Of a stretch of 64,000 nucleotides of DNA, positions 61,701 to 64,000 are shown piece after piece; position 1 is the first letter of the stretch, and every line of letters starts with the position of its first letter. The DNA is taken from the NCBI RefSeq assembly GCF_003477525.1, contig NZ_QUDO01000003.1:101988-165987 (forward strand), read 5' to 3'. The stretch is from Ruminococcus sp. AF41-9. GTDB lineage: Bacteria; Bacillota; Clostridia; Lachnospirales; Lachnospiraceae. A program made the translations under genes and the position numbers. The notes beneath the pieces were generated by a model. The model ran no database searches. It was not told where the DNA came from and saw only the letters and a list, made by a program, of their open reading frames with translations.

Positions 61701-62373
61701 CAGGAAAAGATTCCCGCACTGTCTCCTGAATATCATAGTAGCTGCTGTGATCCGCTTTTAATTCAATTCTCACAGGCTGTTTCCTGCCGGTACCGATCAG
61801 AAATTCTTCCACATGCTGAAAAGTGACCGGCTGTCTGGAAAGCCCTTTGTAAAGAGCCATCTCTTTCTCATCTGCATTCTTCAGAAGATTCGTAAAACTT
61901 TTATCTGTAAAAAGACGATACGCTTCTTTGAAATCATCTTTCGCAATCTGCACAAAAGTATTCATATCCGGCACTTCCCCGGCAAGGCTCTGTACTTCTT
62001 CCTTCTCAGCCTGAATCAGGAACGGAAGTTTGTATTCGCCGATATTGGTCGTAAAGCACAGCCAGCCCTCATGTCTGTCTCCCGGGCGCATTCCCACACC
62101 GTCAATTCCATATTTCAGACATACAGTAGTCCCGGAAAACTGATCCAGTCCAGGCACCACACGGCGGTTGGATGAGGTCACATATCCACGTATCCTCTCA
62201 TTATCCTCTGTTCCCAGATACACTTCTTCCTGACAGGTTTCTCCGGCTTTTAAAGTAACCTCGATCCTGTCTTTCGAAAACAGAAGGCGTGGGTGTTCAT
62301 ATTTAAAATTTCCGTTTAAAAGTTCTTCTATCGTCTTTTTCAAAGTCTTTCCCCTTATATCCTTGCTATCCAT
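58795..62373 (-). CDS. DUF5717 giant helical-repeat protein (1192 aa)
   Basis: Start ATG 62373 (MDSKDIRGKTLKKTIEELLN). N-terminal ~300 residues are beta-rich (RIEVTLKAGETCQEEVYLGT), then ~850 residues of helical repeats similar to TPR/SEL1 (EILGRFQNRQLFKENLELAG). No enzymatic motif. Adjacent to the DUF5716 gene in Lachnospiraceae, so probably a complex. An upstream TTG gives four extra residues. Confidence 0.78.
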   Translation of the reverse strand: MDSKDIRGKTLKKTIEELLNGNFKYEHPRLLFSKDRIEVTLKAGETCQEEVYLGTEDNERIRGYVTSSNRRVVPGLDQFSGTTVCLKYGIDGVGMRPGDRHEGWLCFTTNIGEYKLPFLIQAEKEEVQSLAGEVPDMNTFVQIAKDDFKEAYRLFTDKSFTNLLKNADEKEMALYKGLSRQPVTFQHVEEFLIGTGRKQPVRIELKADHSSYYDIQETVRESFPVQKNGWGHLRLEVEAKGDFLEVPKYVVTDEDFIGSYYQVEYVIHKDVLPKGRQFGEIVVRSPYQELTYRITASREPKVQLKVDVHEKQQKLSLMRDFLEYSCNRMELKTWSGSSHFLLNQLKESGCDYPEYQMYEAYISHVEGNDEQAEEILGRFQNRQLFKENLELAGVYLYLCNLTGLYKDKDQAVRRLQSFYMQKEDSFLLFWILLQMAPESIGSTSRIVFMMEEQFERGCRSPFLYLEAWKYISRDMTLLHRMSGFWAQVFLLAGRKQMLTEELVMRFAYLTGYEKEFNKSMYQAMAMGYDAFPSDDTLEAICRYIMLGNPREPEYFRWFALAVDRGLRLTRLYEYYVETMDTSYQRELPKPLLMYFTYNNSSLGDDKKAFIYASIVGNKFRQPQTYEDYEEHMEKFAIQKAKEGKMNANYAVLYQEFLSDPKTPGRAELIAEKMFTHRLYCDDPKVRYVIVRHDQLREEESYPCIQGVAYPRIYTEDAVILFQDAKQRRYASTVDYNMKKLFDERELVKKVLEQEVREPGLILHYCENTEIDRSNLQIFQRITETKDFSDEYQRSIRKKLLDYYSANIRGEDLDDYLKQMDYKAYAAVDRTSLLEILIARGLFVQAMAVISEFGYEGLRTESLLKLTSRMLIRCDMAEDEELLALASDIYRHGKYDEVILKYLMDFRFGPVNEMLSVWKSAQGFEMDTYDLDEKLLELLMFTSDYRKEGEKILEDYVKHTGKESVVSAYLTQVAYGVFVKEYPMSPFVRERLELACKEEWPVDFVCSLALFEAFAKEKSLDQEQLEMEKEILQKCVKKGMEFAFFKKLPVSLLSPYQLDDKTFVEYHTDPKAKVTLYYALDAGLGKEARYQTEPLRNLYEGIFAKTFTLFYGETLHYYFKAEIGDKVTQTQERVITMNKVEGTPVSKYQMINQMLSAHRLDKEQEVLSQMKKYFRQEQYVESMFTIKKETQEV

Positions 62374-62488
62374 CTTTTTTCGCAAAATCTCACTCTGATG
62401 TCAGAAACAGAAAAAAAATCCTGCTCGCAACCTTACCATACCTGAAAGGAATGATAACTTCAAAATCCGTTTCTGACATTTTATCATT

Positions 62489-62638
62489 TCAGTCATTGGA
62501 CACAATTATACACCACAAACCCTTCCGGTGCAACAACTCCGTATGCCTCACTTTGTCCGGTTTTCTCTGTTTGTTACGAATGATCGCTGCTGCCATTCCG
62601 ATCAAGGCTCCTATTGTTGTAAAACTATAATCCATCAT
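62489..62638 (-). pseudogene. Remnant of a GntP-family permease
   Basis: MMDYSFTTIGALIGMAAAII is the N-terminus of GntP-type permeases (gluconate/glycerate); after that the reading frame diverges into unrelated sequence (RNKQRKPDKVRHTELLHRK) and stops. Ribosome site GGGAGG lies inside the glycerate kinase end. A deletion likely removed the rest. Confidence 0.5.
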
Positions 62639-63784
62639 TTATTTCCTCCCTGTGTTCATCAGACGGAATACCTGTTCTACAGTATCTGTCATGTTCGCTT
62701 TTGCGTTTTCCGGTTTCATGGCTTCTTCCAGTGTCACTACCCCTCTGAGGATTGGAAAGAATGCATCGATTCCGTTCTGGTTGCAGGCAACGGCTTCTTT
62801 CGTTACACTTCCTGCAAAAGCAATGACAGGAATGTTATGTTTCTTTGCCAGACGGGCAACTCCGACAGGAGCTTTGCCCATTGCAGTCTGACTGTCCAGT
62901 CGGCCTTCTCCTGTAATTACGATGTCTGCATCTTCCATATATTTCTCAAGCCCGGTTTCCTCTAAAACAATCTTGATTCCGGACTCCAGAACCGCATTGG
63001 TAAAGCTTAAGAATGCAAACCCAAGTCCGCCCGCTGCACCTGTACCAGCCTGGTGTGCATTGGCTTTAGTGTATTTCTTTTCTGTAAGTGCAGCATAGTT
63101 TTCCAGCCATTTATCCATCTGCATGATCATGGATGGGGTTGCACCTTTCTGTGGACCGAATACTGCACTGCATCCATTTTCTCCACACAAGATATTTGTT
63201 ACGTCACATGCAACACGAAATTCACATTCTGCAAGTTCCGGAAGTACATATTCATCTGTAATCTCTTCCAGCACTTCCAGTCCTCTTGCGCCAAAAGGAA
63301 CCTGCTTTCCTTCTTTGTCAAGAAAACCATATCCCAATGCCTGAAGCATTCCGATTCCACCGTCATTCGTAGCACTTCCGCCGATTCCTACGATAAAGCG
63401 TCTGCATCCTTTGGCAATTGCATCTTTGATCACTTCTCCAACTCCATAGGTTGTGGTATAAAGTGGATTACGTTTTTCATCCGGAACAAGTGTAATTCCT
63501 GCTGCACCGGACATCTCGATGACTGCAGTGTGACTGCTTTCAATAATTCCATATTCACAGTTCACAGGTGTTCCAAGCGGTCCTGTTACAATTACATTCT
63601 GTGTCATTCCGTTCATTCCGCTTACCAGTGCTTCAACAGTCCCTTCACCTCCATCTGCCAAAGGTCTTACTACGATTTCCGCATCCTGTCCATGAACTCT
63701 GCGGATACCATCTGCGATAGCATATCCTGCTTCCATGGAGCTTAAACTTCCCTTTAATGAATCAATTGCGATCACTGCTTTCAT
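62639..63784 (-). CDS. Glycerate kinase
   Basis: 381 residues from ATG 63784 (MKAVIAIDSLKGSLSSMEAG). GIGGSATNDGGIGMLQALGY, VVTGEGRLDSQTAMGKAPVG-like segment (ITGEGRLDSQTAMGKAPVG), and TGAAGGLGFAFLSF are classic. Makes 2- or 3-phosphoglycerate from glycerate. The following permease is decayed. The 216-bp region upstream shows no other gene. Confidence 0.93.
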   Translation of the reverse strand: MKAVIAIDSLKGSLSSMEAGYAIADGIRRVHGQDAEIVVRPLADGGEGTVEALVSGMNGMTQNVIVTGPLGTPVNCEYGIIESSHTAVIEMSGAAGITLVPDEKRNPLYTTTYGVGEVIKDAIAKGCRRFIVGIGGSATNDGGIGMLQALGYGFLDKEGKQVPFGARGLEVLEEITDEYVLPELAECEFRVACDVTNILCGENGCSAVFGPQKGATPSMIMQMDKWLENYAALTEKKYTKANAHQAGTGAAGGLGFAFLSFTNAVLESGIKIVLEETGLEKYMEDADIVITGEGRLDSQTAMGKAPVGVARLAKKHNIPVIAFAGSVTKEAVACNQNGIDAFFPILRGVVTLEEAMKPENAKANMTDTVEQVFRLMNTGRK

Positions 63785-64000
63785 TTTCAATTTTCTCCTT
63801 ATGTATTTCTTTCTGTATAATTTGTTTTGTTGCACTTAGTATAGTGCTTTTTATTTAAGATTAATATGTTATTTATAATACACCAGTTTACAACTTTATA
63901 AATGATAGACTTGTTGATGAATCAGCTGTTTTAAGGCCTTTGTCATGGCATTTGATTTTATATGTGTTTCGATATTTTTCACGAAAGTGGCAAAAAATAT

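Noticed and set aside
1..64000. Intact reverse transcriptase elsewhere in the window that could serve the DGR
   Set aside because: No YxDD-type frame on either strand; only the C-terminal remnant at 6552-6797.

Overview
The window is a chromosomal segment of a spore-forming, low-to-mid GC Firmicute, most likely a Lachnospiraceae gut bacterium. The host part carries cotJA-cotJB-cotJC, sigE-spoIIGA, trkA-trkH and a DUF5716/DUF5717 pair, which fits that family; the genus cannot be fixed from the sequence alone.

About 39.1 kb (1591-40732) is one prophage inserted in the spore-coat gene cotJC. The cotJC 3' part (1056-1598, minus strand) and 5' part (40725-40819, minus strand) lie at the two ends and share an 8-bp core, GGACCACC. 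Joining them at the core restores an in-frame gene. A large serine recombinase (39182-40597) sits next to the right end. The phage is a contractile-tailed, PBSX/P2-like myovirus with an HK97-type head. On the minus strand, from high to low coordinates, come an early/replication module (33.3-24.4 kb: HUH-type Rep protein, PcfJ-like and PcfK/AcrIIA9-like proteins, many small genes), a late-regulator-like protein, two tRNAs, HNH and terminase, head genes (23.5-17.1 kb), tail and baseplate genes (17.1-7.1 kb), a receptor-binding protein region with remnants of a diversity-generating retroelement (7.1-4.9 kb), and lysis genes (4.4-1.7 kb). The plus-strand and divergent immunity region (33.4-38 kb) has a repressor with clear operators, two duplicated promoter-dyad cassettes, a possible type I toxin-like RNA, an ImmA-like protease, and a DUF4041/GIY-YIG cargo gene.

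Right of the prophage lie cotJB and cotJA, trkA-trkH with a structured leader, a radical-SAM protein, sigE-spoIIGA, aroE, a YdcF-like protein, a SEC-C protein, a HAD protein, purA, purB, a polar amino-acid ABC transporter, a DUF5716/DUF5717 locus, a decayed GntP permease and a glycerate kinase. Left of it is a metallo-beta-lactamase-fold hydrolase.

Many genes, both phage and host (ymfQ-like, xkdQ-like, major capsid, radical SAM, ABC ATPase, TPR-like, DUF5716), are split by single-base indels, often in short homopolymers. This looks more like residual assembly error than coordinated decay and affects how every 'broken' gene here should be read. By contrast the -1 slippery heptamer in the tail-assembly chaperone gene looks genuinely programmed.
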